DNA from: Prosthecobacter gellanilyticus
Lineage (GTDB): Bacteria > Verrucomicrobiota > Verrucomicrobiia > Verrucomicrobiales > Verrucomicrobiaceae
Reading direction: 5' to 3'
NCBI RefSeq assembly: GCF_007992435.1
Contig: NZ_BKAG01000015.1
Coordinates: 62,001-126,000 of the forward strand
Length of the DNA stretch: 64,000 nucleotides
Part shown: positions 27,044-34,816 of the stretch, in pieces
Layout: each line of letters begins with the position of its first letter
How positions within the stretch are numbered: position 1 is the stretch's first letter
Notes under the pieces: generated by a model
What the model saw: only the letters and a program-made list of their open reading frames with translations
The model's database searches: none
Told to the model about the DNA's origin: nothing
Position numbers and translations under genes: made by a program

Positions 27044-28090
27044 TCAACAATGATGCGCCCCGCGCGTGTTCACATACAGCGTGTAAAGACTCTGGCTCGC
27101 GGTGATGAACAACCGGTTACGCTTCGGCCCGCCAAAGCACAGATTGCTCGTCGTCTCTGGCAGCTTGATCAGCCCGATCCGCTTCCCTTCCGGGTTGAAC
27201 ACATGCACTCCGTCGAACCCGTCGCCGATCCATCCCGCACTCGCCCAGAGATTGCCTTCCACATCACAGCGGATGCCATCGGATCCGCCCTTGCCTTTCG
27301 GATCCACAAACGTGCCCGGATCGATGTTATAGCCCTTGGTGAAGTCCGCAAAAACCTTCCCGGCCTTCACCTTCGTGCCTTCCACCTCATACACACGGAT
27401 CGTCTTCGGCGCGCCCGTGTCCGCCACATACATCTTCTTGTAGTCCGGTGAGAAACACAGCCCGTTCGGCTTCTCCAGATCATCCGTGATCTTCGTGATC
27501 TCGCCCGAGGGATCGATGCGATACACCGCCTCCTTCAGCAGCAGCTCACCTTTGTTGCCCTCATAGTCCATCATGCTCCCGTAACCCGGATCCGTGAACC
27601 ACACCGAGCCATCCGGATGCACCGCGCCATCATTCGGCGCGTTCAGCGGCTTCCCGTCAAACTTGTCCGCCAGCACCGTGATCTTCCCATCCAGCTCATA
27701 CCGCACCACACGACGCGTCGCATGCTCGAAACTGATCTGCCTGCCATGCAGGTCAAACGTGTTGCCATTGCTGTTGTTCGCCTGGTTGCGCAGCACGCTC
27801 ACATGTCCGTCTTCCGGCAGATAGCGCATCTGCGCATTGTTCGGAATGTCACTCCACACCAGATAGTTCCCGGATCCATTCCAGGCCGGCCCCTCGGCCC
27901 ACAGCATCCCCGTGTGCAGCCTCCGGATCGGCGCATTCCCCTGCACCAGCTTCGCGAACGACGGATCGATCGCGATCACATCCGGATCCGGATACCGCTC
28001 CGGCGTTTGCCCGCTCCAATCCCGCCCCCAAGCGCTGGCAGCAGCGGCAGAAGCAAGAGTCGTCAAAAAAGCGCGTCGGTCAGTCATCAT
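27044..28090 (-). CDS. SMP-30/gluconolactonase-family protein, Tat-exported
   Basis: A 348-residue six-bladed beta-propeller. The ATG at 28090 gives MMTDRRAFLTTLASAAAASAWG, a twin-arginine signal; the upstream extension in the same frame has no such character. Blade motifs include LWAEGPAWNGSGNYLVWSDI (the acidic metal ligand region), NGNTFDLHGRQISFEH, NAPNDGAVHPDGSVWFTDPGY, PNGLCFSPDYKKMYVADTG and GSDGIRCDVEGNLWAS. The family hydrolyses sugar lactones using a divalent metal bound by Glu, Asn and Asp, all in place here. It is likely a periplasmic lactonase in sugar-acid breakdown. It sits between the lyase gene and a small conserved gene on the same strand. Confidence 0.88.
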   Translation of the reverse strand: MMTDRRAFLTTLASAAAASAWGRDWSGQTPERYPDPDVIAIDPSFAKLVQGNAPIRRLHTGMLWAEGPAWNGSGNYLVWSDIPNNAQMRYLPEDGHVSVLRNQANNSNGNTFDLHGRQISFEHATRRVVRYELDGKITVLADKFDGKPLNAPNDGAVHPDGSVWFTDPGYGSMMDYEGNKGELLLKEAVYRIDPSGEITKITDDLEKPNGLCFSPDYKKMYVADTGAPKTIRVYEVEGTKVKAGKVFADFTKGYNIDPGTFVDPKGKGGSDGIRCDVEGNLWASAGWIGDGFDGVHVFNPEGKRIGLIKLPETTSNLCFGGPKRNRLFITASQSLYTLYVNTRGAHHC

Positions 28091-28250
28091 AAAAAGGGGA
28101 GGCAGAAGGTTGGAAGTCGTCGGTTCTAAAAAAACGCACCGATGAACGCAAGCCTTCTGAAAAACCTCCCTCTCCCCTACTCCCAATCTCCTGTGAAAAA
28201 CTCTGGGCAACTACTGCCTACCGCTCACAGTCCACCGCCTACTTCCCCTT

Positions 28251-28559
28251 TCACCTCCACTGCATCGTCCTCGCCCGCACCACCACATCCCGCCGGTCAA
28301 AGCGCCGCTCCAAAGCATGCCTGTAGCCGGACCACCACACCTCATCGAACTCCCACGCCACCACCTCATACGCCACCCGGTCTTCCTGCACCTTGCCCAC
28401 CATCGGAGGCTCCTGGCCATGGATCGGCGGGCGGCTGTAAGTCGTCAGCCCGCCAAATTTCTGCATCAGTTCCGCCTTCACCTTCGCATGAAGATCCTGC
28501 GGAAGCGGCTTTTGATCAAAAGCACACAGCGGCAGCAAAAGCTGGATGACATGAGGCAT
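28251..28559 (-). CDS. Small conserved hypothetical protein
   Basis: A 102-residue soluble protein starting MPHVIQLLLPLCAFDQKPLPQDLH at the ATG at 28559. It ends with VAYEVVAWEFDEVWWSGYRHALERRF and VVVRARTMQW. I recognise the pattern (an MPH-LIQLLLPL start, a FGG-T loop and a W-W-Y-R-LE-RF-Q-IVVRA end) from a widespread family of small uncharacterised proteins of about 100 residues in proteobacteria and others. There is no known function, no signal peptide and no catalytic motif. It looks like a ferredoxin-like alpha/beta fold. It is 160 bases upstream of the SMP-30 gene on the same strand, so co-transcription is possible but not evident. Confidence 0.68.
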   Translation of the reverse strand: MPHVIQLLLPLCAFDQKPLPQDLHAKVKAELMQKFGGLTTYSRPPIHGQEPPMVGKVQEDRVAYEVVAWEFDEVWWSGYRHALERRFDRRDVVVRARTMQWR

Positions 28560-28979
28560 GACGGGAATCGGGGTGGCTGACACCCCTAGTTCGCACCAGC
28601 CACCCACTCCGGGCGTGCCGTTCCCATTTCTGGATTTCCCGCATCTGTCGTAGGCGTCCCGCAGGCTGGGCCAAAGTGCGGAACGCCCCGCACCACCCCC
28701 GGACTCCGCATCTCAAGTAACGTTGTTCACGCTTCAACGTGTCAGGAACGCATCACTAAAACACACAGCCATCAAACCTCCCCCAAATGCCTCGCGAGCC
28801 AGAGGCTCGCCGGCCAGTAGCCGGCGGTGAAGCGAACCCGCGCAGCGGGTGAGCGAGAACCGCCGGAACCGCGCCCACCCACTCCCAGTTCAGCCCCGCG
28901 TTCCGGCAGGAACGCCGGAAGCCCCCGCCAACTCACACAACCCATTTACACCCCGCGCCCAACCACCTATTCTCCCACC
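28560..28979. other. Gene-free divergent spacer carrying palindromic repeats
   Basis: About 420 bases between divergently transcribed genes. It holds a repeat at 28727-28745 (TCACGCTTCAACGTGTCAG, matching 32625-32643 with one mismatch) and the composite palindrome at 28794-28866. Promoters for both flanking genes should lie here, but I cannot pick them out. Confidence 0.5.
28794..28866. repeat. Composite palindromic element (REP-like), copy 1
   Basis: Two hairpins side by side. GCGAGCC (28794-28800) pairs with GGCTCGC (28804-28810) around AGA. GTAG then precedes a double hairpin: outer stem CCGGCGGT (28821-28828) with ACCGCCGG (28859-28866), inner stem ACCCGC with GCGGGT around GCA. GAAGCGA and GAGCGAGA separate the two stems. 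A second copy of the double hairpin lies at 38701-38746 with the same length. GTAG at the foot of the stem is a hallmark of REP elements moved by RAYT transposases; no such transposase gene is in this window. Confidence 0.75.
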
Positions 28980-29741
28980 ATGCGCACCTTGATCACTCTC
29001 CTCCCAGCGTTCCTCGTCGCCACCCTCTGGGTCTCCACCTCCGTCCTCGCCCAAAACGAGCCCGCTCCCATCAACCCCGCCGAAGCCAAGGCCGCCTTTG
29101 ACAAGGCCGACCGCGCCCTCAACGAAGCCTGGGCCGCCGCCAAAAAAGCCCTCGACGAATCCGACTTCAACAAGCTCAAGGAAGAGCAGCGCGCCTGGCT
29201 CGAGTATCGCGACTACCTCGCCCGCTCCCCGCTCTACACCGGTGCCTCCGCCCAGGATGAGCTGCCCCTCACCGCCCCCGAATATCTCGAAGCCGCCTCC
29301 CACCTCTCCAACGAGCGCGCCGTCTGGCTCAAAGGCCTCATCCGCGCCCAGGAAGGCGAGGAAACCCTCACCGGCTCCTGGAGCGACAGCTACGGCGGCA
29401 GCATCGACATCGTCCAGAAGGGCAACCAGCTCCACTTCGTCATCCAGTGCGTCCGCGGCCCCACCTCACACGTCGGCGGCCTCGCCGGCATCGCCACCTG
29501 GAATGAGTCCATCGGCTGGTTCAGCGACAAAGGCCGCGCCGACAAAGGCGACGATCCCGAGACCAACCTCAGCTTCATCCAGCGTAACCAAAAGCTCGAA
29601 ATCATCGGCGCCCACACCAGCTACTACCACGGCGCCCGCGCCTACTTCGACGGCACCTACGTCAAGACCGCCAACCTCGACCCCAAAGAACAAACCAAGA
29701 TCCTCAAATCTGCCAAAGACGGCGAAATCCCCGAGGAATAA
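28980..29741 (+). CDS. Exported protein with LprI-like (DUF1311) domain
   Basis: A 253-residue protein with a signal peptide (MRTLITLLPAFLVATLWVSTSVLAQ); the ATG at 28980 is chosen for this reason over an earlier one within the repeat. Residues about 36-75 (FDKADRALNEAWAAAKKALD followed by FNKLKEEQRAWLEYRD) match the LprI-like helical domain first described in the mycobacterial lysozyme inhibitor LprI. The second half (about 125-240) is a beta-rich domain (LTGSWSDSYGGSIDIVQKGN, LHFVIQCVRGPTSHVGGLAG) that I cannot place. The family's inhibitor role is known only for some members; here it is a periplasmic protein of unsure role. No Cys lipobox is seen. Confidence 0.72.
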   Translation: MRTLITLLPAFLVATLWVSTSVLAQNEPAPINPAEAKAAFDKADRALNEAWAAAKKALDESDFNKLKEEQRAWLEYRDYLARSPLYTGASAQDELPLTAPEYLEAASHLSNERAVWLKGLIRAQEGEETLTGSWSDSYGGSIDIVQKGNQLHFVIQCVRGPTSHVGGLAGIATWNESIGWFSDKGRADKGDDPETNLSFIQRNQKLEIIGAHTSYYHGARAYFDGTYVKTANLDPKEQTKILKSAKDGEIPEE

Positions 29742-29828
29742 CGAGTTCATCACAGCCCTCTGAAAATCTTTCTGCCCTAATTTTCCTGCCATCAAACCTA
29801 ACAGAAAGTGCAGAAACCAAAGCTCCCC

Positions 29829-29863
29829 ATCCTGTTAATCCTGAATCCTGTCAATCCTGTAAA
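29829..29863. repeat. Iterated ATCCTG words in an intergenic spacer
   Basis: Four ATCCTG words at 29829, 29838, 29845 and 29854 (spacings 9, 7 and 9), ending in a run of A. The spacer at 29742-29977 is otherwise empty and has no terminator-like hairpin that I can see. Confidence 0.5.
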
Positions 29864-29977
29864 AAACAGCCGAGAAGATCGAATGGCTCCGCGATCACTC
29901 GACATCGCCTATCCAACACTCAGGCACCCTCCCGCCAGCCAACACCTCATGCAGATGCGTTCCCTTCCCAGCATCTC

Positions 29978-30520
29978 ATGAACATCCTCACCTGCCTGAA
30001 GGCCCTTCTCATCCCAGGCATGATGGTCCTCGGGCTCTCCGCCTGCAGCAGCCTGAAACCCGCTGACTTCGCCGACACGCGTCCGGAGTTCGATATCCTC
30101 CAGTTCTACACCGGCCACACCCGCTCCACCGGCCTCCTCGAAAGCCCCCGCGGCCGCCCCATGAAGCGCGTCGCCACCGAGACCTGGGGCCGCATGCAAG
30201 GCCCCGAACTGCACATGACCCAGGACGTCACCTTCGATGATGACAAGCCCACCCGCCGCACCTGGATCATCCGCCGCCTCGACGCTCACCACTACGAAGC
30301 CACCTGCGAAAACATCATCGGCAAAGCCCGCGGCGAAGCCTGGGGAAACACCCTCCGCCTTGACTACACCCTCACCCTCAACCGCCGCAATCCTCTCACC
30401 CGCGTCCGCATGACCCACCACATGGTCCTCCAACCCGACCACCGCACCATGCTCAACACCGTCACCGTCCGCAAACTCGGCCTCATTGTTGGTCGCATCA
30501 CTGAGATCTTCCAAAAGTAG
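29978..30520 (+). CDS. DUF3833-family lipoprotein
   Basis: A 180-residue protein with a lipoprotein signal: MVLGLSACSS, with the lipobox Cys at residue 23. The mature part follows the DUF3833 pattern: PEFDILQFYTGHTRSTGLLE, then a WGRMQGPELHMTQDVTFDDD strand, RRTWIIRRLDAHHYEAT, GEAWGNTLRLDYTL and VRMTHHMVLQPDHRTMLN. It looks like an eight- to ten-stranded beta-barrel of the lipocalin kind. The DUF3833 family is found next to lipid or fatty-acid metabolism genes in proteobacteria, but its function is unknown. It has its own spacer on both sides and no operon partner. Confidence 0.8.
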   Translation: MNILTCLKALLIPGMMVLGLSACSSLKPADFADTRPEFDILQFYTGHTRSTGLLESPRGRPMKRVATETWGRMQGPELHMTQDVTFDDDKPTRRTWIIRRLDAHHYEATCENIIGKARGEAWGNTLRLDYTLTLNRRNPLTRVRMTHHMVLQPDHRTMLNTVTVRKLGLIVGRITEIFQK

Positions 30521-30550
30521 CCAACGCGACCGATTTCACTTAGAGTTCCT

Positions 30551-31045
30551 TTATCTCGTTTGTGCTCCTGGTGCGCCCGCGATGGCCTGTTGAATCTGCA
30601 TGAACAACTCCTGCGGAACATAACCTTTAGCGGCACGAACATGGAGAATGGGGAGGCGGGCTGCCTTCAGAGCCTCATCCACAAATTCATCGCGATCCCG
30701 CCGATCCTTCCTTTGATGACTGCTATCATCTAGTTCAACCACAAGACGAGGTTTCATAGTCGCTGTTTCACAAAGCAGGAAGTCTACATGCTTGCGATCA
30801 ATTCGATTACGAGCAGCCTTGTTGATATGCGGCTGACGGACAAAAAGAATGTCGCTGAGTCTCGGCTTGATAACGATGGTCACGTCAGCCGCCAAGGTGT
30901 TGCGCAGCACATGATACAAAGAAATTTCCGCCGCAGAAAGGAAGTCATCCCGCAAACCATACGGGAACTCGGTAGTATTTGAGATTGCGGGCTCACGACG
31001 CCCCAGAAGCCCAAAAGTCAGAAGAGAGAGGCAGCCATTGTTCAT
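30551..31045 (-). CDS. DUF2726 domain protein (nuclease-like fold)
   Basis: A 164-residue protein. The core LSAAEISLYHVLRNTL, IVIKPRLSDIL, RKHVDFLLCETATMKPRLVVELDDSSHQ and DEALKAARLPILHVRA is the DUF2726 domain, which shares the restriction-endonuclease-like fold: an Asp in VDFLLC, then VELDD in the place of the E-x-K half of the active site. The usual Lys after the acidic residue is not seen, so nuclease activity is uncertain. In other bacteria DUF2726 occurs alone or fused to topoisomerase-type zinc fingers. It is convergent with the lipoprotein gene (30 bases apart). Confidence 0.78.
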   Translation of the reverse strand: MNNGCLSLLTFGLLGRREPAISNTTEFPYGLRDDFLSAAEISLYHVLRNTLAADVTIVIKPRLSDILFVRQPHINKAARNRIDRKHVDFLLCETATMKPRLVVELDDSSHQRKDRRDRDEFVDEALKAARLPILHVRAAKGYVPQELFMQIQQAIAGAPGAQTR

Positions 31046-31243
31046 GCGGGTGAGAGAAAGTAAGAACTCAGCAGCATTCGTCTATTAGTTGGAACGCCTG
31101 AAGCAAGGCACAAACTGGGGACCTCAATATGAAGTGGCCGACTTTCTCCGCAAGTCGAGCCGAGTGCAGTGACATCTTCATGTGTTCGAGTCACCTTCAG
31201 CGCAAGGACACGGCGGCCTGTCCACGTATCCTTTGCATCCCCC

Positions 31244-32563
31244 ATGCCACCCAGCCGCCTGCTGCTCGCCAGCTTCCTTCTCACCCTCCCAGCCCTCTCC
31301 GCCGACCCCAAGCCCGCGATGCGGGTGCTGCGGGACCAGTGCGTGGGCTGCCACAAGCCGGGGAAGGCCAAGGGCGGGCTGCTGCTGACCTCGCATGAGA
31401 AGATGATGAAGGGCGGGGACAATGGTGTGCCCTTGAAAGCCGGGAAGGCCGAGGACAGCCTGCTCTACCAACTGGTGCTTGACGATGGCGATCCGCACAT
31501 GCCGCCGAAGAAGGACCTCACCGCCGCCGAGATCACCGCGCTGAAGACCTGGATCGATGGAGGGGCCGTGTGGGATGCGAGCGTGTTTGATGAGGCTCCC
31601 GCGCCAAAGCCCGTGAAGCTCGTCACCATGCCCGCAAGCTACCAGCCCGTGCTCGCGCTGGCGCTTTCGCCGGATGAAAAACGTCTCGCTGTGGCCCGTG
31701 CGAATGCCGTGACCTTGGTGGATCTCACGAAGCCGGAGCGGCCCGTGCTCGGCAGGCTCGAAGGCCACACGGAAGCGGTTCATTCGTTAGGCTGGAGCCC
31801 GGATGGCAAATGGCTCGTCACTGGCGGCTTTCAAAAGCTCATCGTCTGGGATGCGGCAAGTATGCAGAACGTGCGCGAGCTTAAAGAATCCCTCGTCGGC
31901 AGTGTCACCGCCCTCGTCGTGGATACCGCCGGCAAGCAGGTCTTTGCCGCGGATGGCGAGGCCGGCGGCGCGGGCTTCATCCGCAAGTATGATCTCGAGA
32001 CCGGCAAGCTGCTCACCACCTGGAAAGCCCATGACGACAACGTCCTGGCCCTGCGCCTCTCCGCGAAGGGCGACCGCCTGCTCAGCGGCGGCGCGGACCG
32101 CATGGCGCGCCTCTGGGATCCGGCCACGGCCAAGCAGGTGGCCTTCTATGAAGGGCACACGAACCACGTCACCGCCGTGGCCTTCAACAAGGATGCCAGC
32201 CAGATCGCCACCGCAGGCGCGGACCGTGAAGTCAAACTCTGGAACACCCAGAGCGGCGAGCAAGAAACTTCGTTAGGCGACAAAAAGACTGCTTTCTCCG
32301 CCATCGCCTGGTCCCCGGATGGCAAGACTCTCGTGGCCCTCACCGACAAAGGCAGCGGCAGTCTTTACACAGATTTCGTCAGGCACACTGGCGGCGAGCG
32401 CAGCGAGCGCGCCAAGGAGCGCAAGCTCACCGGCGTCACCGAGCCCGTCACCAGCGTCGTCATCACCGCCGACTCCAAATGGGTCTTCGCCGGCACCTTC
32501 GATGGCAAGGTCCACATCTGGGAAGCCGCCGGCGGCAAACTCAGCGGCGAGCTCAAGCTCTGA
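31244..32563 (+). CDS. Exported cytochrome c-WD40 protein
   Basis: A 439-residue protein with a signal peptide (MPPSRLLLASFLLTLPALSA), a planctomycete-type cytochrome c domain (haem motif CVGCH at 33-37, likely Met ligand in DPHMPPKKDLTAAEI) and a beta-propeller of about seven WD40-like blades (about 130-439: LEGHTEAVHSLGWSPDGKWLVTGG, WKAHDDNVLALRLSAKGDRLLSGG, YEGHTNHVTAVAFNKDASQIATAG). This fusion is almost diagnostic of the Planctomycetes-Verrucomicrobia group. The ATG at 31244 is chosen for the signal peptide. The role is unknown; fused cytochromes of this type usually sit near DUF1553/DUF1501 pairs, which are absent here. Confidence 0.88.
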   Translation: MPPSRLLLASFLLTLPALSADPKPAMRVLRDQCVGCHKPGKAKGGLLLTSHEKMMKGGDNGVPLKAGKAEDSLLYQLVLDDGDPHMPPKKDLTAAEITALKTWIDGGAVWDASVFDEAPAPKPVKLVTMPASYQPVLALALSPDEKRLAVARANAVTLVDLTKPERPVLGRLEGHTEAVHSLGWSPDGKWLVTGGFQKLIVWDAASMQNVRELKESLVGSVTALVVDTAGKQVFAADGEAGGAGFIRKYDLETGKLLTTWKAHDDNVLALRLSAKGDRLLSGGADRMARLWDPATAKQVAFYEGHTNHVTAVAFNKDASQIATAGADREVKLWNTQSGEQETSLGDKKTAFSAIAWSPDGKTLVALTDKGSGSLYTDFVRHTGGERSERAKERKLTGVTEPVTSVVITADSKWVFAGTFDGKVHIWEAAGGKLSGELKL

Positions 32564-32585
32564 GCCGCGAGCATACGCCAGCAAA

Positions 32586-32643
32586 GTAGCCATCACACTC
32601 CGTGTGATGAGCTGTGGACTCTGCTCACACTTCAACGTGTCAG
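32586..32643. repeat. Palindromic repeat pair after the cytochrome-WD40 gene
   Basis: GTAG at 32586-32589 precedes a perfect 8-base hairpin, CATCACAC (32591-32598) with GTGTGATG (32602-32609) and loop TCC. A second motif, TCACACTTCAACGTGTCAG (32625-32643), matches 28727-28745 except for one base and forms an imperfect hairpin. There is no T run, so a simple terminator is less likely than a dispersed repeat. Confidence 0.6.
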
Positions 32644-32666
32644 AGATTCGGTGGACTTTGTTTTAC

Positions 32667-32936
32667 TCACCTCTTTTTGCCTCCGCTTGCTAACAACGAG
32701 AGACAAAAACCAACGAGCATGGCCAGCAAAACGGCATTGGCAGTTGTGGTGACGGCCACCCACAACATGGGATAGAGCTGCTCGGTAAGCCATGTCTCTT
32801 TAAGCCAAAAAGATAGAGGAGCATTTAAGTATACCCACACCATCCCCCACATTTCACCCGTCACCAAGTATGGCACTAAGCTGCCCAGCATCCATAGGCA
32901 ACCAACAGCAGGTGGCAGGAAGGTGTATTTGTTCAT
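32667..32936 (-). CDS. Small hydrophobic membrane protein
   Basis: An 89-residue protein, mostly hydrophobic, with two or three predicted membrane segments (about 8-26, 29-45 and 56-82) and a basic end (GGKKR). I do not recognise the family and see no motif. The frame is convincing because it has a clear ATG at 32936, a coding-like composition of hydrophobic codons and no competing frame. It lies 54 bases downstream of purC on the same strand, separated by a strong hairpin, so it may be a separate unit. Confidence 0.5.
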   Translation of the reverse strand: MNKYTFLPPAVGCLWMLGSLVPYLVTGEMWGMVWVYLNAPLSFWLKETWLTEQLYPMLWVAVTTTANAVLLAMLVGFCLSLLASGGKKR

Positions 32937-32950
32937 TCTCTTCTATTCAA

Positions 32951-32977
32951 GACAAGCCTCGCTGAACGAGGCTTGTC
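32951..32977. terminator. Strong hairpin between purC and the small membrane protein gene
   Basis: GACAAGCCTCG (32951-32961) and CGAGGCTTGTC (32967-32977) form a perfect 11-base stem with a five-base loop, 14 bases after the purC stop (purC reads leftward). No T run follows on either strand, so it may be a repeat element or RNA-stabilising hairpin rather than an intrinsic terminator. Confidence 0.45.
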
Positions 32978-32990
32978 CACCTAACCAAAA

Positions 32991-34298
32991 TCACGGCATC
33001 GCATTCAGCTTCAGCAACTCATCGAGCTTGCCCTTCGCGCGATAAAACTCCGCTTCCGCCAGACCGGCTTCCTCGAGACCCGCGCGAATGGTGGCCGCAT
33101 CAGCCTCACCCAGCACATGCTGCTTGATCAGCGCCGTCTTGCGGGCCTGCAGATCCAGGAAGGCCGGATCCACCACCGGCGTGTGCGGGTAGCGGCCTGC
33201 GGCTTGTCCAGCCTTCAGCATTTCCTTGAAGGCCAGACCGGCCTTCGCGGCCTCCACCTTGGCGGAGTTCACCCCGGCATACCAGTCCGCGCAGATGATG
33301 CGGTAGTAGTCACGCATGGCCTGCTTGTTGTAGTGGATGATGAGATTGCAGCCGTCCACCGGCACCGTGCCGGTGGCGCGGAAGCTGTCGGCATCGATCG
33401 TGTCGACAAAGAAGAGGTCATCCCCATCCACCGCGAACTCCCACTTCAGATCCCAGAGCTGGAGGCCGATCTCCTCCAGGAGCGCACGCACGGCCCAGGC
33501 ACCGAGGAGGGACATCTTGATGGTGCTGGTGAAGAGCTGCGCGCTGAGGCCGGACATGATCAGCGCCTCCTGCTTCGTCACCGCGCGGTCCTCCGGCTCA
33601 TACTTGCTGGTCAGATCGTAGATCGGGCGGTCCAGCATCTGCCAGGCCTCCATGGGGTCACTGAGGCCCAGCTCCTGCTCAAAGGCGCGGCGTTCCTTCT
33701 CATTCAGGGTCTCATACTTCTTCAGCACCGAACTGCCGCTGGTCACCCCGAAACGCACAATGTACTCCAGAGGCACCACATAGGTGCCGCTCTGCTGAAA
33801 CTGGGCGTAGTCATAGACAAAGTTCCCCATCACGTTCCGGAGCGGCGGCTTCATCACCGGGAAGCGGCGCACCACATTGTAGCAGCTCGGGTTTTTCGGG
33901 ATGCCCTGGGCCACGATCTCCCCGGTCACGGCGTCCAGCATGCCCACATGGTGGGTCTGCGCGCCGCCCTCAATCATGGCCGGGAGGGTGCCGTCCATGA
34001 GCTGGGAGCGCCAGGTGCCGCCCAGAGTGTGGGTGTCCAGCAGGACCTCCTCCACCCGCTGCCAGGTCTCCGGCTTCGCCAGGCGGGCATACATCACATG
34101 GCGGAAAATCGCCCGGTTGATGTCATTTCCCTCAATTTTGAAAATGCTGCCCACATCAAAGACCGACCCGGCCTCCGTGGTCTCGCAGACGATGTACCCC
34201 GGGTGGTCAGGCACGGCGTAGAGATTCTGCACGGACCCGCGGTACACGGGCTCGCCGAGGGACTGGGGGGAGAGTTGGGAAGGAAGGTTGGCAGCCAT
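32991..34298 (-). CDS. purC: Phosphoribosylaminoimidazole-succinocarboxamide synthase (SAICAR synthetase)
   Basis: A 435-residue cytoplasmic enzyme of de novo purine synthesis, joining aspartate to CAIR with ATP. The N-terminal ATP-grasp-like half has YRGSVQNLYAV and SVFDVGSIFKIEGNDINRA (the usual SAFDV region). VVPLEYIVRFGVTSGSS corresponds to the family's first signature (VPLE-x-IVR-x3-TGS, one residue longer), and LQLWDLKWEFAVDG to the second (D-x-K-x-EFG). It is longer than the common 240-300-residue bacterial enzyme, with insertions before and after these motifs. The start at 34298 (MAANLPSQLSPQSLGEPVYRG) is preferred to one 14 codons earlier. It is transcribed divergently from rpmI. Confidence 0.84.
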   Translation of the reverse strand: MAANLPSQLSPQSLGEPVYRGSVQNLYAVPDHPGYIVCETTEAGSVFDVGSIFKIEGNDINRAIFRHVMYARLAKPETWQRVEEVLLDTHTLGGTWRSQLMDGTLPAMIEGGAQTHHVGMLDAVTGEIVAQGIPKNPSCYNVVRRFPVMKPPLRNVMGNFVYDYAQFQQSGTYVVPLEYIVRFGVTSGSSVLKKYETLNEKERRAFEQELGLSDPMEAWQMLDRPIYDLTSKYEPEDRAVTKQEALIMSGLSAQLFTSTIKMSLLGAWAVRALLEEIGLQLWDLKWEFAVDGDDLFFVDTIDADSFRATGTVPVDGCNLIIHYNKQAMRDYYRIICADWYAGVNSAKVEAAKAGLAFKEMLKAGQAAGRYPHTPVVDPAFLDLQARKTALIKQHVLGEADAATIRAGLEEAGLAEAEFYRAKGKLDELLKLNAMP

Positions 34299-34478
34299 GG
34301 TTTCTGCCCGCAGGCTCGCCACGGGCGGGGACCTTTTCAATTTCCGGTTTTGGTTTTTCGAGACTTTTTGGCAGTTTTTACCGCCTCCCTTCCCCCAGGG
34401 CTGCCGCTACCCGGGAGGGGAAAAGGACCCGAAAAACACCTTGCCAATCGGGGGATTGCCTCCACCTTCGCCGCCCCT

Positions 34479-34694
34479 ATGTCCAAAAACGCTGGTATAG
34501 CCAAAACGAGAAAGTCCGTGTCGAAGCGATTCAAAGTCACTGCGACGGGTAAGGTGCTGCGCCGTAAACAAGGCAAGCGCCATATCCTGCAGAACAAGAG
34601 CCGCAAACGTAAGCGCAATCTCGGTAAAGTCGCCCTCGTGGCAGAAGTGGATAAGAAAGCCATCCTTGCGAACCTTCCGTTCTCGCATCGTTGA
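34479..34694 (+). CDS. rpmI: 50S ribosomal protein L35
   Basis: A 71-residue, very basic protein beginning MSKNAGIAKTRKSVSKRFKV, with TGKVLRRKQGKRHILQNKS and SRKRKRN, the standard L35 pattern; it binds 23S rRNA. The longer open frame upstream is antisense to purC and is not coding. In most bacteria rpmI lies between infC and rplT; here rplT follows after 122 bases but infC is not next to it (purC is divergent). The 122-base gap holds a strongly structured element. Confidence 0.97.
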   Translation: MSKNAGIAKTRKSVSKRFKVTATGKVLRRKQGKRHILQNKSRKRKRNLGKVALVAEVDKKAILANLPFSHR

Positions 34695-34706
34695 TTTCTT
34701 CCCACA

Positions 34707-34783
34707 GGCCTCCCCAATGGAGGCCACGATGCTCCGGACTGGTCCTCCCCGCAGGATCTACGTTCAGATGAGTCCGGTCATCG
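34707..34783 (+). promoter_or_regulatory. Structured RNA element between rpmI and rplT (possible L20 leader)
   Basis: Two adjacent structures. First, GGCCTCC (34707-34713) pairs perfectly with GGAGGCC (34719-34725) around a five-base loop. Second, CGATG (34727-34731) and CCGGACT (34734-34740) pair with AGTCCGG (34771-34777) and CATCG (34779-34783), a 12-pair stem with one small internal loop. Its loop contains a further stem, GGTCCT (34741-34746) with AGGATC (34753-34758). No T run follows, so it is not an intrinsic terminator. In other bacteria L20 represses its own operon by binding RNA that mimics its 23S rRNA site, so a cis-acting role for this element is plausible but inferred. Confidence 0.55.
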
Positions 34784-34816
34784 AATCCAAAAACAGTCTG
34801 ATCACCGACGAAGAAA

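Noticed and set aside
33117-34478. Long N-terminal extension of the rpmI frame
   Set aside because: It is antisense to purC. L35 begins at its standard MSKNAGI-type start at 34479.
34707-34783. Intrinsic terminator between rpmI and rplT
   Set aside because: The stems are strong but no T run follows, and the real terminator is at 35229-35263; a regulatory RNA structure fits better.
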